A stretch of 6,416 nucleotides of DNA from Candidatus Aegiribacteria sp. (lineage in GTDB: Bacteria; Fermentibacterota; Fermentibacteria; Fermentibacterales; Fermentibacteraceae), in contig DAOWAG010000079.1 in NCBI GenBank assembly GCA_030634715.1, forward strand, positions 1 to 6,416. The letters run 5' to 3'. Of the stretch, positions 6,019 through 6,416 are shown in pieces. Numbering within the stretch: the first letter of the stretch is position 1; each line of letters begins with the position of its first letter. The position numbers and the translations under genes are program-made. The notes under the pieces are model-generated. The model was given only the letters and a program-made list of their open reading frames with translations. It made no database searches and was not told the DNA's origin.

Positions 6019-6416
6019 ATGAATCACGCTCTGCTGAAAAAACTCCCGAAAACTGACCTTCATATGCACCTTGATGGTTCAGTGAGGCTTTCCACACTTA
6101 TAGAACTTGCCAGAGAAACGAAGATCAAGCTTCCATCCTATACTGAGTCGGGACTTCGCGAAACCGTGTTCAAGGATGATTACTTTGACCTCGACGCTTA
6201 TCTGAAGGGATTCGCCTACACTACCGCTGTGATGCAGACTCGAGAGAATCTTGAAAGGATTGCCTTCGAAGTTGCTGAGGATAACCAGCATGAGGGTGTT
6301 CGCTATATCGAAGTACGGTTCGCTCCGCAGCTTCATGCGAATGATGAAATGGATATTATCGAATGCATCAGGGCAGTCAGCGACGGACTCGAGAGAGCGA
6401 CGACTGTATTTAATTC
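6019..6416 (+). CDS. add: Adenosine deaminase (partial, C-terminus beyond right edge)
   Basis: The enzyme hydrolyses adenosine (and deoxyadenosine) to inosine and ammonia in cytoplasmic purine salvage. The first 132 residues are visible, out of a usual 330-350. The N-terminal signature PKTDLHMHLDGSVRLSTL (10-27) contains the zinc-binding HxH pair (His15 and His17) and the substrate-contacting Asp19-Gly20. The segment EGVRYIEVRFAPQLH (92-106) is the second strand-helix block typical of the family, and LDAYLKGFAYTTAVMQT (58-74) resembles the FL..F......V..T stretch of bacterial adenosine deaminases. The catalytic Glu and the later metal ligands lie outside the window, so activity cannot be confirmed. 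Related adenine or aminofutalosine deaminases share this fold, so the exact substrate is likely but not proven. It follows the outer-membrane barrel gene by 25 bases. Confidence 0.9.
   Translation, partial: MNHALLKKLPKTDLHMHLDGSVRLSTLIELARETKIKLPSYTESGLRETVFKDDYFDLDAYLKGFAYTTAVMQTRENLERIAFEVAEDNQHEGVRYIEVRFAPQLHANDEMDIIECIRAVSDGLERATTVFN

Noticed and set aside
5724..6020. Minus-strand open frame of 98 codons
   Set aside because: It overlaps the most conserved part of the Omp85-like barrel on the other strand, and its product resembles nothing.
1..6416. tRNA, rRNA, CRISPR arrays, insertion sequences, phage or toxin-antitoxin genes
   Set aside because: None seen on either strand. Nearly all bases belong to the six genes described, and the three gaps are 15, 40 (or 85) and 25 bases.

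Overview
The window is a gene-dense bacterial segment with almost no non-coding DNA. It holds four genes on the minus strand, running leftward from about 4912 to the left edge, and two on the plus strand, running rightward from 4953 to the right edge. The two sets diverge from one short intergenic region. The host is almost certainly a diderm (outer-membrane) bacterium, because the plus strand encodes an Omp85/BamA-type beta-barrel with a signal peptide and a C-terminal Phe. The large secreted protein ends in a FlgD-like Ig / sorting-type domain. Such tails are common in FCB-group and related candidate phyla (for example Fermentibacteria, WOR-3, Fibrobacterota and Gemmatimonadota). That placement is inference from protein style only; no rRNA or other marker gene is present.

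Minus-strand cluster, in transcription order: (1) a family 2 glycosyltransferase of the dolichol/polyprenol-phosphate mannose synthase type (about 4912-4160); (2) a 749-residue exported protein with 14 beta-propeller blade-like repeats and a C-terminal FlgD-like domain (4144-1895); (3) a FemAB/GNAT-fold acyl- or aminoacyl-transferase (1898-930); (4) a multi-span GT-C-type membrane glycosyltransferase, starting with GTG at 930 and cut by the left edge. The junctions are very tight (15-base gap, ATGA overlap, TAGTG one-base overlap), so this is very probably one translationally coupled operon. A lipid-phosphate-sugar synthase together with a GT-C enzyme is a natural donor-maker and donor-user pair. 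With FemAB and a secreted propeller protein it suggests an envelope or surface-glycan / protein-modification locus. The link to the propeller protein as substrate is a hypothesis.

Plus-strand pair: a POTRA-less Omp85-family outer-membrane barrel (4953-5993), followed after 25 bases and a good ribosome binding site by adenosine deaminase (add, from 6019, cut by the right edge). The intergenic region at about 4868-4952 holds a perfect TATAAT on the plus strand. It also bears on the true start of the minus-strand glycosyltransferase. No RNA genes, insertion sequences, CRISPR arrays or long repeats were seen.
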